From the NCBI GenBank assembly GCA_030998015.1, contig JARWMV010000233.1, positions 1,054,001 through 1,118,000 of the forward strand: DNA of 64,000 nt, given 5' to 3'. Of the stretch, positions 47,430 through 59,733 are shown in pieces. The position numbers were made by a program, and so were the translations under genes. This stretch comes from Ceratorhiza oryzae-sativae (Eukaryota > Basidiomycota > Agaricomycetes > Cantharellales > Ceratobasidiaceae). Under the pieces are notes generated by a model. It was not told the origin of the DNA, did not search any database, and saw only the letters and a list, made by a program, of their open reading frames with translations. Numbering within the stretch: position 1 is the first letter of the stretch; each line of letters begins with the position of its first letter.

Positions 47430-47730
47430 TTATGATTAAGACGACAATCGAGGGCGTTTAACGTGTCGTATTTAACTGCGTGTTCTACGGTTTCATTCTG
47501 ATGTATCATTCTCTGTCTTTGTGTAGTGTACATAGTGCATTCTTCCTGAGATTGGCTTATCCGCCTTGCAGATACATGCTCGTCTCTGCTCGGTGGCGTG
47601 TTTCTCCGATAATTCCTGTGGGCCGGCAATTCTGTTTGCAATCTTCAACTGTGGCGGTTGTACTTGGCTGTGCCAGTGATTTCCAATAGCCTTGAACACT
47701 TCGTTTGCACGCGGCAGGCTCTAAAGCAAG

Positions 47731-48505
47731 CTCACCAATAGAGTAGCCGTGTCCGAGATTGTGAACAATAATATGTCAGCCATAGATACGTCTTCAGAAA
47801 ATCTCATTAATTTTTCTGCGGAAGGTCTCAAACAAAATATGCGTTTTATTCCTCTTTTGCTGGTCACCAACCCGAACCAGATGCTCTGAAGGGACGGAAA
47901 CATTTTACGAGGATTTGGTCAAAAAATTGAAACTGAGTTACCTTGCGTCACGACCGAACCCAATGTTGGCGCGCAATTCGATGGTGATGACGAACACTAC
48001 ATCATTGTTCCTCATGTCACTGATGTCAAGAAATCCGAGGGGACGGGCGACGATAGAAATTTGAATGCGGAAGTGGAAAATCTTAGTCTCAAAAATCTAC
48101 AAAGGATATCCCTTCCCGCGACTTTCGTCCAGTATGTGCTTCGGTTCATATCAATGACTGAATAAACCTCCCCCTAGTCATTGGTGAATCTTGGGGCGCA
48201 GCGCGAGGGTTACGGTCCTTATGATCTACTGATGTACGCTCTGACTGCCCCTAACTGTAACAACCTTCCGTATTCGTCTGTGTTCGAGTAGGGCACCTGA
48301 AAGTATCTAAAGGCGAACACTTCGGAGCATCATTCGGAATGCAGGGCAATTGGCACGGCGTGCCGCCGCTCTGGGCTGCGCGAGTCCTGTCGTGGGGAGG
48401 TTCATACAGCAGCATGGGTGGACTCCAGAAGGAGTGCTCGCAAATTGTTCTTCAAAGTGCAACATAGTTCATAAGCACGTCTTCTTGAACGCCAGAGACC
48501 TCTGG
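47731..48505 (+). pseudogene. Unrecognised coding-like tract, interrupted
   Basis: From 47773 a frame begins MSAIDTSSENLINFSAEGLK and continues to LLVTNPNQML. It meets an in-frame TGA at about 47888 and then reads on in the same frame: ILRGFGQKIETELPCVTTEP, DDEHYIIVPHVTDVKKSEGT and NLSLKNLQRISLPATFVQ. It ends at a perfect GTATGT donor near 48131. A CCCCTAG acceptor about 47 bp later is followed by an open stretch (SLVNLGAQREGYGPYDLLMY), but the junction is out of phase. Beyond 48312 two frames look plausible (for example RTLRSIIRNAGQLARRAAAL or HFGASFGMQGNWHGVPPLWA). No domain is recognised. It could be a decayed gene or 5' exons related to the TPR-CHAT gene downstream. Confidence 0.35.
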
Positions 48506-48539
48506 TAAAGAGAAGTATAATTGTTGTTGTTTTTCTCGT

Positions 48540-49288
48540 CAATATTCCTTCTGGTGAGCTACTTACCTGTTCCATGACCCAGAAAAGCTCATATGGTATT
48601 TCAATATGTGCAGCCCTGCCATTTGGCTACCGGTGCTGTCTGTGGTTTCGGCCCTGGAGATGCCGGGTTAGGGCTGCGCGGCCCAAATCGTGCATATATG
48701 TGTGGTGTTATTTGGTCCTTTGAGAGTAATCCTTGGTAAATCGGGGAAGAGCAATGCCCACTATGGCGCACCCGCTGCTGGATAACAGACTAGGTGTTCA
48801 GAGCCACCATTATCGATCGCCTTACGCGCTGCGCGAATATCCGTTCAGGATATCGCTCTATCGAATATTTCTCAGCGTACCAAAGAGAGGCAGTTTGCCA
48901 AACTCGAAATGGCTCTTGGAGTTCATTAAAAGTATGGATGGAGTCAGCCCGGTTGCATAATGTTATCTCGTCTTGGATGATCGCCGTCAGGCACACCAAT
49001 CTCGGCTGGCCGAGGCGACGTGATGCTGATAGGCGCTCCGATCTCACAATATTTATATTTGGGAACCCGTCGAAGCGAATCGATGCCCCCTTTCTGCATC
49101 GTAGCGCCCAACACGAATATTTAGCCTGTCGACAAATGTCGTTACCTGGCAAAAGTCCACCGATTACTGGACGGATCGAAGTAAGCCTAAACGCGCGATA
49201 CCAAGATACATGTTAATCATATGAAAAGGCATCCGACAACCCTCTAGAGAACCTCGAACCGGAGCCCGAAGGGGGAAATAACCCCGAA
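48540..49288 (+). other. Coding-like segment upstream of the TPR-CHAT gene
   Basis: A stretch at about 48590-48735 reads HMVFQYVQPCHLATGAVCGF, then GPGDAGLGLRGPNRAYMCGV, and ends at a GTAAAT donor. After the acceptor at about 48793 one frame stays open to 49188 (LTIFIFGNPSKRIDAPFLHR near its end) and closes at a GTAAGC donor. The next acceptor near 49226 leads in phase into DNPLENLEPEPEGG and then the TPR-CHAT start methionine. So the real start of that protein may lie upstream of 49298. Competing frames make the structure unresolved. Confidence 0.35.
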
Positions 49289-49297
49289 CGAGCCCTC

Positions 49298-52200
49298 ATG
49301 GCTGAGCCTTCGACACCAAATCTAACCGTTAATTTTCCTCAAGCCGGGCAAGATGATAACAGAGTGGACCTGGCTGATACAGTTCCAATCGATATTACTT
49401 CGATCAATCTAGAAATGGAATCGGGTGAAGATCTCAGCCCTGAGCAGAAGGCAGAAATGTTGGTCAATATCGGGAACACTCAGTGTGCGCTCTACCAACA
49501 GCACGCCCAGCTACAAGATATCAATGTCGCGATTGCTTGCTATGTCCAAGCCGTCTCATCAACCTCAGACGATGACCCGCGCAAAGCCTTTCGAATATCC
49601 AGCATCGGGAACGCCTATCTGCTCCGGTTCACTCAACTTGGACAACTCAGTGATATCGAGGCTGCGCTCGCCTATCATCGCCAAGCGCTTTCGCTATCAT
49701 CCCCCGACCATGACGATATAATCGGAATCCTCACTAATCTGTCTGGCTCATATCTTAGCCGATTCGAAACTTTGTGGGAGCTTGAAGATGTCCAGGCCGC
49801 TATTGATTGCCAAACACGTGTGTTATCTCTAACGGACGACAACAACCCTATCAGACCAAGTGTATTGAATAATATTGGCCGAGTGCTCGAAAGTCGTTAC
49901 CGGCGATTTGGGGATATCAACGATTTGAACAAAGCAATTACTTACCAGTCTGAAGCCATAGCTCTGACCTCGGATGAGGACCCAAGCAAACCGGGGAGGC
50001 TTAACAACCTTGGTTTTGTGCATTTAACTCGGTTCGAGTGTCTTGGGCTAGTCGACGACTTGAATATGTCCATCGAGTATCAAACTCGCTCTGTATCGTT
50101 GACTCCACAAGAGTATGTCGAAAAATACCGAAGACTCGAAGACCTCTGTGACTGTTACCACACTCGATTCATTCAGGCCCGAGATATCGAAGATCTCCAG
50201 CGCGCGATTGAAGGATACCAGCAAGTCACTGAAGTGACTCCCGATACACATCCAGCCAAACCCTCCTCTTTGAACGGTCTAGCGATTTCTCTTGTAGCCA
50301 GGTACGGAGCTTTGGGAGACATAGAGGATTTGGAGTCCGCCATCGCACTTCAATCACAGGCAGTATTATTTTTCTCAGATGATAACCAAAACGCAGCCGG
50401 AATCCTGAGCGACCTTGCTATTTCTCTTCATCATCGCTATCGTCGCTTCGATCGCCTTGTTGATTTGGACAATGCGATAGCACTCCACGTACGGTCGATA
50501 AATCTAACTCCAGAACACAGTCCTCGTAAAGCTACCAGGCTTAATAACGGCGGGGCAGCATTCCAGGATCGACTTAATCGCCTCGGTGAACAAAAAGACC
50601 TCGAGCAGGCGATGTCTCTATTTACCCAGGCCTTGAATCTTGTTCCTAAAGAATATGACATCTCACACACTTTGCTGATGAATCTTGGCGCGCTTCATTA
50701 CATCAAGTATCAAGTCATAGCTGATCTAGGTCAACTCGAGTCTGCACTTACGTATTTGGACCAGGCCCTCCACAATCTGCCTTCTGGCCATCCTTATGAA
50801 CACACGCTTTTAAATAACTTGGGGCTTTTGCACGCCCAGATTTATGAAAGTTCGAACAGCCGGGCTGACCTTGAAAAGGCTATTCAATTTCATTCTCGAG
50901 CAGCTGCACTTTTAGCAAACGGCCATGCAGAAAAGTCGGCGTGGTTAAACAACCTGGGTAATGCATATAATCAGCGATACAATCTTTCAAAGGACCCAGC
51001 CGACCTCGAGAACGCCATCTCCATATATATCCAAGCAAGTGGCTCGATCCCAGAGGATCACCCGCTTCAAACAACCATATCGCATAGATTAGGCAATTCT
51101 TATTATCGTAGATTCATTGAGTTTCGTAACCCCAAAGATCTTGAATCTTCAACGGAGCTTCTAAGGATTGCCTCTGCGTCGTCAGCGGCTTCTCCATCAA
51201 ACAGGCTGAGTGCCGCACTCGAATGGGCGCGCATTGCCTACGAAAACAAGCTATCTTCCACTCAGGATGCATACACGTATGCAATGGCACTGGTTCCACA
51301 AGTCGTTTGGATTGGGGACTCAACCAATAACAGATATCGCCATATAATTGAACGCTTGGACAACGCCACCTTGGAAGCGTCTACTGTTGCCGTCGAGTGC
51401 GAAGACTATGACTCAGGACTCGAATGGGTCGAAGCAGGAAAATCTATGGTGTGGAGGCAAGTCCTACAACTACGAACGCCGCTGGAGCAGATATACCACT
51501 TGGACGAAATTCTTGCAAAGGATTTAGAGCAAACCTCCCAAGAATTACGGGCGCTCTCTGCCTACAATGATGTTCTTTGGCTGCGGTCGTCTCAGAGCTA
51601 CATTCTCCTGAACAAGTTGCTCAGCGACAACGGCGGTTGGCCGAGCACTGGGAAAAACTGGTACTGCAGGCGCGATCACTCCCCGGCATGAGCGGGTTCT
51701 TACTTCCCGAAGTTGCATCTGATCTCATCACTGCTGCTCGGGCAAGTGCTGTCGTTTATGTAATTGTCTACAAAGATACATGCAACGCGCTTGTCGTCGC
51801 ACAAGGCTCCAGTCAAGTTGCGCATGTGCCCTTGCCAAATTTTACTTCTCAAAAAGCGCGTTCCGCACATCGGGACCTTGTTTCCTTACTTCGTAATCAA
51901 ACGCGGAGGGGCCGGGGCATGACCAATAAGCCTCAAAAGCCCCACACCATGTTCCAAAAGATTTTACTCATGCTATGGACCGACATCGTGGAGCCTGTGC
52001 TAGATCACTTAGGGTTCAAGGTGAGGATACCCCTTTCTATCTATATGAGCAGTTAACACTGAATCGGAATAGGCAGTTTCCTCAGAAGCCGAACTGCCAC
52101 GTATCACCTGGTGTACCACCGGTGCTCTCAATTTTCTCCCGCTACATGCAGCAGGCGACTATACAAAACCTAGCTGTACACTTTTTGACCGCGCCGTGTC

Positions 52201-52855
52201 ATCTTATACGCCATCCTTGCGACCGCTAATTGCTTCACCTTCTGATTCAGACACCTTTTTGGGCATACTAGCGGTCGGCCAAACCTCAACTGCAGGCTTA
52301 TCCGAGCTGCCAGGAACAATCATTGAACTTGATCAGATTTGCAGGCAAGCACAACGCTTTCCTTGCACCAGGCTCGATGGCGAAAGCGCGACAACCTCTG
52401 CTGTATTAAATGCACTTTCGAATCATAGCTGGGTCCACTTCGCCTGCCATGCCAGTCAAGATTTGGTTCAGCCAACGATGAGCGCTTTTCACCTTCATGA
52501 CGGAACGCTGGAGCTAGGAAGAATTGCACAAAACCCCCTCCCCCATGCTCAATTAGCGTTTTTGTCGGCTTGTCAAACAGCTACAGGTGATGAAAAGGTT
52601 CCCGATGAAGCTGTGCATCTTGCAGCTGGGATGCTCATGGCTGGATTCCGCACAGTGATCGCTACAATGTGGTCAATTGAGGATGATGATGCACCAATTG
52701 TCGCGGAGCATTTCTATTCTTGTATGATCCAGGGCGAACAGCCTTCTGTAAAAGACGCTGCGAGAGCACTTCACCGCGCCGTGGGACACTTGCGAAAGCA
52801 GGTTGGGCTAAAATCATTTGCGCGGTGGATGCCATATATTCATATCGGGGTGTAA
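49298..52855 (+). CDS. TPR-CHAT protein (caspase-like CHAT protease with TPR array)
   Basis: About 1,170 residues. The N-terminal two thirds are a long array of TPR-like units with a recurring pattern (LNNLGFVHLTRFECLGLVDD, LNKAITYQSEAIALTSDEDP, LSDLAISLHHRYRRFDRLVD, LNNLGNAYNQRYN). A linker helical region (LECEDY-like EWVEAGKSMVWRQVLQLRTP) follows. The C-terminal CHAT domain carries the catalytic dyad: His in WVHFACHASQ and Cys in LAFLSACQTATGDEKVPDEA, followed by HLAAGMLMAGFRTVIATMWS and a stop at 52855. CHAT is a clan CD protease fold shared with caspases and separase. One frame break lies at about 51601-51604 (one base missing before SPEQVAQRQRRLAEHWEKL), and one intron follows LDHLGFK. 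The 5' end may be longer. In Agaricomycetes such genes often form expanded families; the role is not established. Confidence 0.85.
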
Positions 52856-52945
52856 CATCCCCCTCAAATGTACTCAATATCATTACGCACTCAATACGAT
52901 ATGGCGTGAGATGAAAATGCTTGAAACAAGTCACCTGGCTCTCTC

Positions 52946-55157
52946 ATGGCCGCAAATAAGGGCGATATTCAGACCGTCAACAACCAACTCACGAACTCTG
53001 ATCTGCGCCTCAGCACGACTATCGTAGGTCCCAGCTTTGAGCTATTAACCTCACTAGATTTAACGGACATTTCTTTCGGCATTACTAGCACGAGCTCTTC
53101 CAGACTCGCGTCACCCAGGAAGATGGGCTTACATTCGTTACCCAGGTTTGTATCGCCCTTCTTCCGATTCGATTTATTATGAGCCGAAATCTAACAAATC
53201 CTGGACGAGCGCGCGATTGCGCCGAAATCTTCGCATACATGCACTATCCCCCAAATAACCAAAGTGGCACATACTAGTATCACTCCCACTTGGCATCCGA
53301 GTACTTCGACGGTTCGGACGGCCCTATTGTCATTTGTGAGTAACATGGCCAAGTGTGTGGTAATCCGGCTAAGCGGTTCCTTGTAGATGGTTTGTTTACG
53401 CGAGCAATACAACCACACACACCGCCAAGACGATGACTACGACATGAAAAGCCTATTTGACCTTACGGATTGGTACCAAACCCCCGACGAGGAGCTCGAG
53501 AACGGCACCCGAAGAGTGTAAGCTGCATGACCTTGTGGAAATTTTCAGTCGTCCAACCGTTTACACAGTTCTGACTGAGTGGCGGTCAGCGGGAAGGGTC
53601 ACTACCCCATAAACTCCACGACCTCCCCCGACAGCCTCTATACTCTCAAGGTTCAGCGTGACAAACGTTATCGTCTCGGAATCGTTAACACTTGCACGAT
53701 TGCCTCTTTCATGCTCGGGGTCGAAAGACACAAGATGAAGGTTACCGAAATGCACGGGGTGTTGACTAGCTCGATGACAGTGGATAAACTCGAAATCCTG
53801 GCTGGGCAGCGCTATAGTGCCGTCGTTCACACTCGAAACTGCTTTCCCTGGAAATTCAGGACGAGTGAATCGCGGTACACCGGTAAATAAGCTAACACTC
53901 AGAACAAATTTCAGAGTGGATCGTTCTGATATGGGGCCACTAACATAGCCGGGAATTTTGGCATGTCAGGTAAACCCGATACGATCATAAAAGGGTGTAG
54001 AACACTCGCTTATGCACATTGAAACTCGCTTGGAGATTGGATGTATGTATGACATCCGCACATACAGTCGGGAATGTGGGGTTTTCTTAGTCGAGTGTGG
54101 AAATTCTACATAAAGCGGGTGTGCAGCGTGATCGTCGATGCGTCGTTTAGCTCGAAACCGATCAAGTTACCGACACATACTGGATCAACGCACTTGTGAC
54201 TAATGATCTTAACGCGGCTGCTGAAGCCGAGGGTGCTAACAATCGCTCCATAAAGCGTCAGCCTCAGCCTGTCCACTATTCTGGAACAGAGTTCGAGGCT
54301 GACAGTGGAGCCGAGGCAGGAGTTGGTGGGGAGCTTGAGCCGGCAAAGACGGCAGATACTTCTACAGATTCGGCGTTGCTTGAAGAGACAAGGTTGCGAG
54401 TTATTCAATAGAGTCCAAAGATTCTATTCACAGCTAATCAACGTCTGTGACTACAGCCCCTTTCTGACAAAGGAGCGCGTAGGGCGGAGAAGGCAAGCTG
54501 CTATATTAGACTTCCGCTCATGTTTAGCCTTGTAGGACCCATTTACCTTTTACGGTTTGGAAAACCTCTAATACAGAGCCCGACAGAACGACACCAACTC
54601 GCACTGGATGATCAACGGTTCCAGCTATCATCCCCCAATTGTACCCACGTTGTTACAGATCATGACGGGTAATACCCAATCGCACCCACAAGTTTTCTCA
54701 CAACCACCAATGTCTGTCTAAGCATACCCTGTAGCGCGACTCGCGAGAACACCTACATAATTCAGGGCAACCGCTGCTATCATGTCGAAATCACCACAAA
54801 GTCAATCGCTCAAGATCATTCATCCGTTCCATCTGCGCGGGGTGCGCTCTTTTTGCTGCTCTGGCTTTCAGCCCCTGAATAGCCTGTGGCAAATATGTAG
54901 CATGTGTTTCCACGTTGTTCGATACGGCAGTGGTACTATGAATCTTTTCCAATCCTCCGCAGCGGGACGTGGTTGGGGGTGGATCACAGTGGGGTCAAGT
55001 TTCGACTCAAGACGGAGAGTTCAGGACCGGGGTTCCTTGATTGGTGTGCACCTCCTTTCGCCTGGCCTAAAAATAAACATACTTACATGCGCGTGTATCA
55101 GTCACATCGATTGGCATCTTGTCGAGGCCCTTGCTGGCATGTCCTTTTGTTCATAAT
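52946..55157 (+). pseudogene. Laccase (multicopper oxidase) pseudogene
   Basis: Collinear remains of a laccase with its segments in order. ANKGDIQTVNNQLTNSDLRL is close to the intact laccase at 59.7-62.2 kb. HELFQTRVTQEDGLTFVTQ follows, with the copper-1 Trp of HWHG replaced by TAG. PPNNQSGTY-stop-YHSH has another Trp turned into TAG. Then come HLASEYFDGSDGPIVI, LTDWYQTPDEELENG, YTLKVQRDKRYRLGIVNTC, VTEMHGVLTSSMTVDKLEIL, DQVTDTYWINALVTNDLN, NSHWMINGSSYHPPIVPTLL, HPFHLRG and finally HIDWHLVEALAG. Several frame changes and stops occur between segments, and one His of HPFHLHGH is replaced. It cannot encode an active enzyme. It lies on the opposite strand from the intact gene, about 4.6 kb away. 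Confidence 0.85.
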
Positions 55158-57417
55158 CAAGGCTGCATTCTAACGTGTATATACGTTCAAAGCGGTATTC
55201 GCCGAAGATCCAAGAGCATAATTAAACCATGGAAACCCAATCAAGCCTGGAAAGATTTGCGCAAGAAGTATAATGCGCTTCCTTCGTATGCGCAGTAACC
55301 ACGTAACCACTAACATATCTTAACTTAACGCGTATTTTCTTTCATCCGGAGGTGGTCTTGGTATGGACTTGGTGAGTACTTGCCAATCGTACGATTCGTA
55401 CCTTTATATCGTGAATCACACATTTGGTCATTCGTTTAATTCATTTCGGGTAGAATCGAGCGAGTAGGAACGCTCGTCCACATTTATAATTCGGCATAGG
55501 GTTTTCTCTTTCGATAATCATTTTGACCGCCAAAACTATGACGTATACAGCGCCTGCGGTTCTCCAAAAAGCATGGTACTCAACAACAACCACCTTGAAA
55601 ACCGCGATTCCACTTACATTTTGTCGACTCTGCTGGCGGAAGCGTTGGACCCATCACGGGCAATGCACTAGATAACTAGAGGCATGAGACATATTAGTCG
55701 GGGAGAGTTGACAAGAAATGTAATGCCGTGCGCCTCCGAGCCGTGCGAGGAACAGGCAGAATATTATGCCGGTACAACCCTGTGCTTGTATCCGCCCCTG
55801 CCAGATATAACGCCAAGTCTTGGCGTTGATTCAATCTTGAAATTCTTAAGATGCTATATTTGACTTGGTTGTGTTCTGCGCAGTTGATAATCGAGCAATC
55901 GGTGCCGTGGCAGTGCTCAGGGGAGGGGGAACGCCCTGGTCTCGACCACCATCTCCTCGATGCGCCACCTGAAAGATTTTATGGGATATTGCCCCGCTCT
56001 ACGGCTGGAATGTATGATATTGATCAACCCATCAGCCTGATTGCTTTCTTGGGTTAGGGAAAAAAAAAATTGCGGAGTTTGCGAGTCATAACGACGTCAT
56101 GTGGCTTCAACACCCACCCGACATTGACGAAATTTCCCCCCATTCAAACACAGGGGGATTGACAAACAGTAACCTCGATGGAACACGTTTCGGCTGATTC
56201 GGCATTCATGTTTCAATCCTTGGCGAACATGAGCCCGACCGGGCGTGCGAACCATGATGGACACATCGGCACGGTGGTGTTTCACACTATCCTAAATTTG
56301 ATCAACCTTGTCAGCCTGCCTAGGTTGACAGTCTAGGGACAGATAGACGGACGTGGGGGGATGTCAGGTTTTATGTGAGTAAACTTGGGTCCCCGTCGTC
56401 GTCCGAAATGTAATCCGACCATGATTACAATTTTTTTTCGGGCCAGCCTCGGTCTAGTCAGCCTGCCGAGGCGGTGCTCCGCTCTAGGAAGGAACGTCGT
56501 TTCTGCTTACTTTTCAGCTCGTATCCCGAAATGACCGTCATGTCACGTCGAGCGTTGGGGTACACCCAGGGCTTCGTAGGCTACGCGTGACGGCGGGTGG
56601 CGACCTCCTGGTCGCACAGCGATGGAGCTTAGATCTCTCGGCTCGAGCTGCACTGGTGATTCCACCCGTCCCTTCCCAGTAATTTACCGACCCGGGATTG
56701 CGCCACCTTCGAATTTGGACCTTCTAGACTGGGCGGGTGCTCGGGAGGTTTCTTGTTAAGGACGGCGCACCGAGCCAAGAAATATGCCAACATGGATGGT
56801 CGCCAAGGATTGTAAAGGGTAGACGGTGACGTGCGTCAATCTCCTTTATATCTGAATGCATTGAACAGTCACTCATTTTGGGCATATTGCGCAGCGCAAA
56901 TCGCCACATGGCGGACGCCGAGGAGGGAAACTGACCAGTCGGCCGGTTTACTTACGACACTGGGCGGCATCGAACAAAATGGGATGACTTGATGGCCGTT
57001 ACGACCGCGCCTTGGCCATGGCTGCGGATAGAAGGTCGTAGGTATAGGCAGCGGGCAGCCGAGCTCTGTGAATGGGCTCCAATTTGCTGTTTCTGGATGG
57101 CCTGGGCGGTTCTGGAGGGAGACAACCGAGATAACAGGCAAGGCGCCCAAGGCTAAGGCCAGGAGCGGGTGCTTCGCGAAGGTCTCGGGCTGAAATCTCG
57201 CTCGATCAAAATCAGCTGGCGTGACGTGTGGCACCGCCACCGATCTTTCCAAGCTGCAAAGAAGCACGCCCGCCAAGCAGAAGCTTATTCTGCGACAAGC
57301 GCCGGTCTCAGCCCCCCCGTGTGCCAAGTCTGCGCGATTGGATTTCAGGAGCGAGCTGGGCCTTATCTGCCCCTCATTCAGCCCACTCTCGCTCAGGCCC
57401 CCTGGACATGCCGTTCC
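55158..57417. other. Gene-poor interval between the laccase relic and the DUF1275 gene
   Basis: About 2.2 kb without a recognised gene. Frames such as 55851-56057 show no motif. The last 250 bp, rich in CT, are likely the promoter and 5' UTR of the DUF1275 gene; the frame is open upstream of its ATG at 57418, but no upstream ATG is in frame nearby. No terminal repeats were recognised. Confidence 0.4.
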
Positions 57418-58807
57418 TGTTCAAGACCAAGACGGCTGAATCCACCGTCACGCCCTCTCTCTTCTCGCTGCTCCGCTCCTTCACCCGCGAGTCTAGAAGC
57501 CCTGCCATGAACCCCGTCGAGAACGTTCGTCGGAGCGGTGGCGTGTGGGCCTACATGACAGAAGAGCTTCCATCGGGCGTCGATTCGCTGCCCCTCGCTG
57601 GGTATGCGTTCATGAGTGGATATGTATGTCCACCCGCTCTTCTTGTTTCCGCTTGCTGATATCACTCAAAGCTCAATGCCATTTCGTTCACGACCACCAC
57701 CGTATGGTGCGGCTTCATGACAGGTTGGTCTTAGCTCCGCCAGAGCCCCTATTCCCTGCTCACCGCTTTCCAACAGGCAACTCCGTCATTCTCGGCCTCG
57801 CTCTTTCCCGCCTTTGCCTCGGCGAACGACGAGAAGACATTTTCGCCAAGGTCGACGGCCAGGCCTGTACCGCACTCGTATGCTTCGTTATCGGCATCGC
57901 TCTCGCCCGAGTCGGCGATTTCAGCTTTTGGCGCCGGGGCACAAGCCCAACCAAGTCGAAAAGACCATCGACGAAAAGGGAAAGACCATTGCCGAGCCCG
58001 AAGCAAACTTGCCGGCAATCACTTGTTCTCCGCCGACTGAAGATCACAACCAAGACCCCGAACTCGGTCTCCGCCCTCCAACGACTCAGGCGAGCGACGA
58101 CTGGAACGAGTCAGGAGCGCCTACGCGGGTCGGGACGCCCGTTCCGTTTACTGGGAGCGTCGGACGAAACACTCGCATCGTAATCCCTGGCGGCTCACCG
58201 TCTGCTCAACCGAGCCCCACCGGCACTGCACAGGAGCAGGCTCCTTCGGCAGCCCCGACCCCAGCTCCGGCATATGGCCGTGCTCGTCTCTGGCTTGTAA
58301 CCGGCACACTCTTCCAGGCTCTCCTTCTTGTCGGCAGCGCCGTCGCGGCCATGCACGACCATACCACCCCTTTGACTGTCGCCACTACCCGTTCATCTCC
58401 AACTGCAGGCTGGGCATCGGTCTCTGGGTTTGCTGCGCTCGCCATGCTGAGTTTGAGCATGGGATTCCAGGGAGTAATGGCCCACCGGATGGGAACCGGA
58501 TTTGGTGCGACAGTTGTGCTGAGTTCCCTGTGGGTCGAGCTCGTCGGCTCGCCTGGTGGGCTGAGGTGGAAAACCTACAGGGGCGTGAGGGTTTGGACGA
58601 TCGTGTTATTCATCGTCGGTGGCCTTGGTGAGCTTATTTCAGCCTGGCCTGGGGATCGTGTGACTGACTGGATAAATTTATGTAGTTGGTGCTGTGCTTC
58701 GAGAGGATAGCATCCTTGGAATCTCTAACGCCCTCTTTGTTGGTGCTGGTTTCCGTGTGGTAATCGCTCTCGGCTGGATGTTTGTCAAAGGCCCTCGACG
58801 AAACTAG
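57418..58807 (+). CDS. DUF1275 family multi-pass membrane protein
   Basis: Predicted integral membrane protein of the DUF1275/YoaK family, of unknown transport or sensing function. The start at 57418 is MPFLFKTKTAESTVTPS. Exons join as LPLAGYAFMSGY, LNAISFTTTTVWCGFMT and GNSVILGLALSRLCLG, the family signature in which an aromatic FxTG-N-T/S motif follows the first helix pair. CTALVCFVIGIALARVGD is the next helix. A long hydrophilic Pro/Ser-rich loop follows (roughly 100 residues), then GRARLWLVTGTLFQALLLVG, GFAALAMLSLSMGFQGVMAH and the C-terminus FVGAGFRVVIALGWMFVKGP, with the stop at 58807. One frame break lies at the G4 run 57936-57939, where one G appears missing; restoring it joins both halves without a stop. 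The extended central loop is larger than in bacterial members. Confidence 0.82.
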
Positions 58808-59733
58808 ACATGGCTCGTTCAATATGTTCGTTTTTGGGTTTCACGAGGGTTGTATAGATGGCTTCGTTTCTTTTTCTTTTCTTTCTCTCTCTCTCTCTCT
58901 CTCTCACGCAACCTGAAATGCCGCCACCACATTTTTTATCCCCTTTCACGACTTTGTTTTCTCCCTCTTTCTCGTTTTCGTAACGAATTCTTCATGCCTT
59001 CGTCTTGCACTATGATGTAGCCTATTGTTTATGTTGTTTGCGTGTAAGAAAAAGGCGAAACTGTATTCCTATGGATTGTTAGTTTCGTAAATAGAGCTTC
59101 TCGATCGGGAGTCTTGGCGTTCTAGATTTGGGGTGCATTATCTCGGAATATGACGAGAAGACTTGATCAAATTTTTTCTCCTTCACGTGCACGCAAGGCT
59201 AATAAGACGAGGCTTCTAACCCGCACGAGGCGTTTGTAAATACGAGGAAAGCGCGCATGGATGGATGGTTCTTCATGCCGTCATTGGCGTGGGGGATGAC
59301 GTTGAGATCTGGAGAGAGAGAGAGGTCTGATCGCTGATCGTCCAATGCGATTCACTTGCTGATAGATCCGTTCTCAACGGTGCTGTAAATCGTTCAGGCC
59401 GGAGTACGTTGGCCACGCTCACGGAGCCCGAAGGCGATTTGGTTATCACCCGGCAACTGCAAAGGGTATTTGATTAGACTATTGACTATACTTGAAGTAT
59501 ATTGTGTGCTCCTGGTGGATTCGAGTGCCTTGTGTTGCCTATCACATCGTGAATAATAGTTAAACAAATTCGAATTTGTTTTGCTGTAGGGTATAATACA
59601 AACGAATGAGCATCTCAAACGACTACAGAACCAAGAAACGACCCCCCAAATCGGAGCGAGTGTCCAAAGTTTTCTGAAAGTCCAAACACATAAAACCAAA
59701 AGAAATTACAAGACGGTTAAGTCTTTCGCCAGA
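58808..59733. other. Convergent 3' intergenic region
   Basis: The DUF1275 gene (plus) and the laccase (minus) converge here. It contains a CT microsatellite and T-rich tracts in the 3' flank of the DUF1275 gene. No coding sequence is recognised. Confidence 0.5.
58884..58905 (+). repeat. (TC)11 microsatellite
   Basis: About 11 uninterrupted TC units, preceded by CTTTT-type tracts, in the presumed 3' UTR or 3' flank of the DUF1275 gene. Likely length-variable. Confidence 0.85.

Noticed and set aside
57931..57960. Frame change in the DUF1275 gene explained by an intron at 57863-57926
   Set aside because: Such an intron would remove a conserved transmembrane helix; a single missing G in a G run explains it better.
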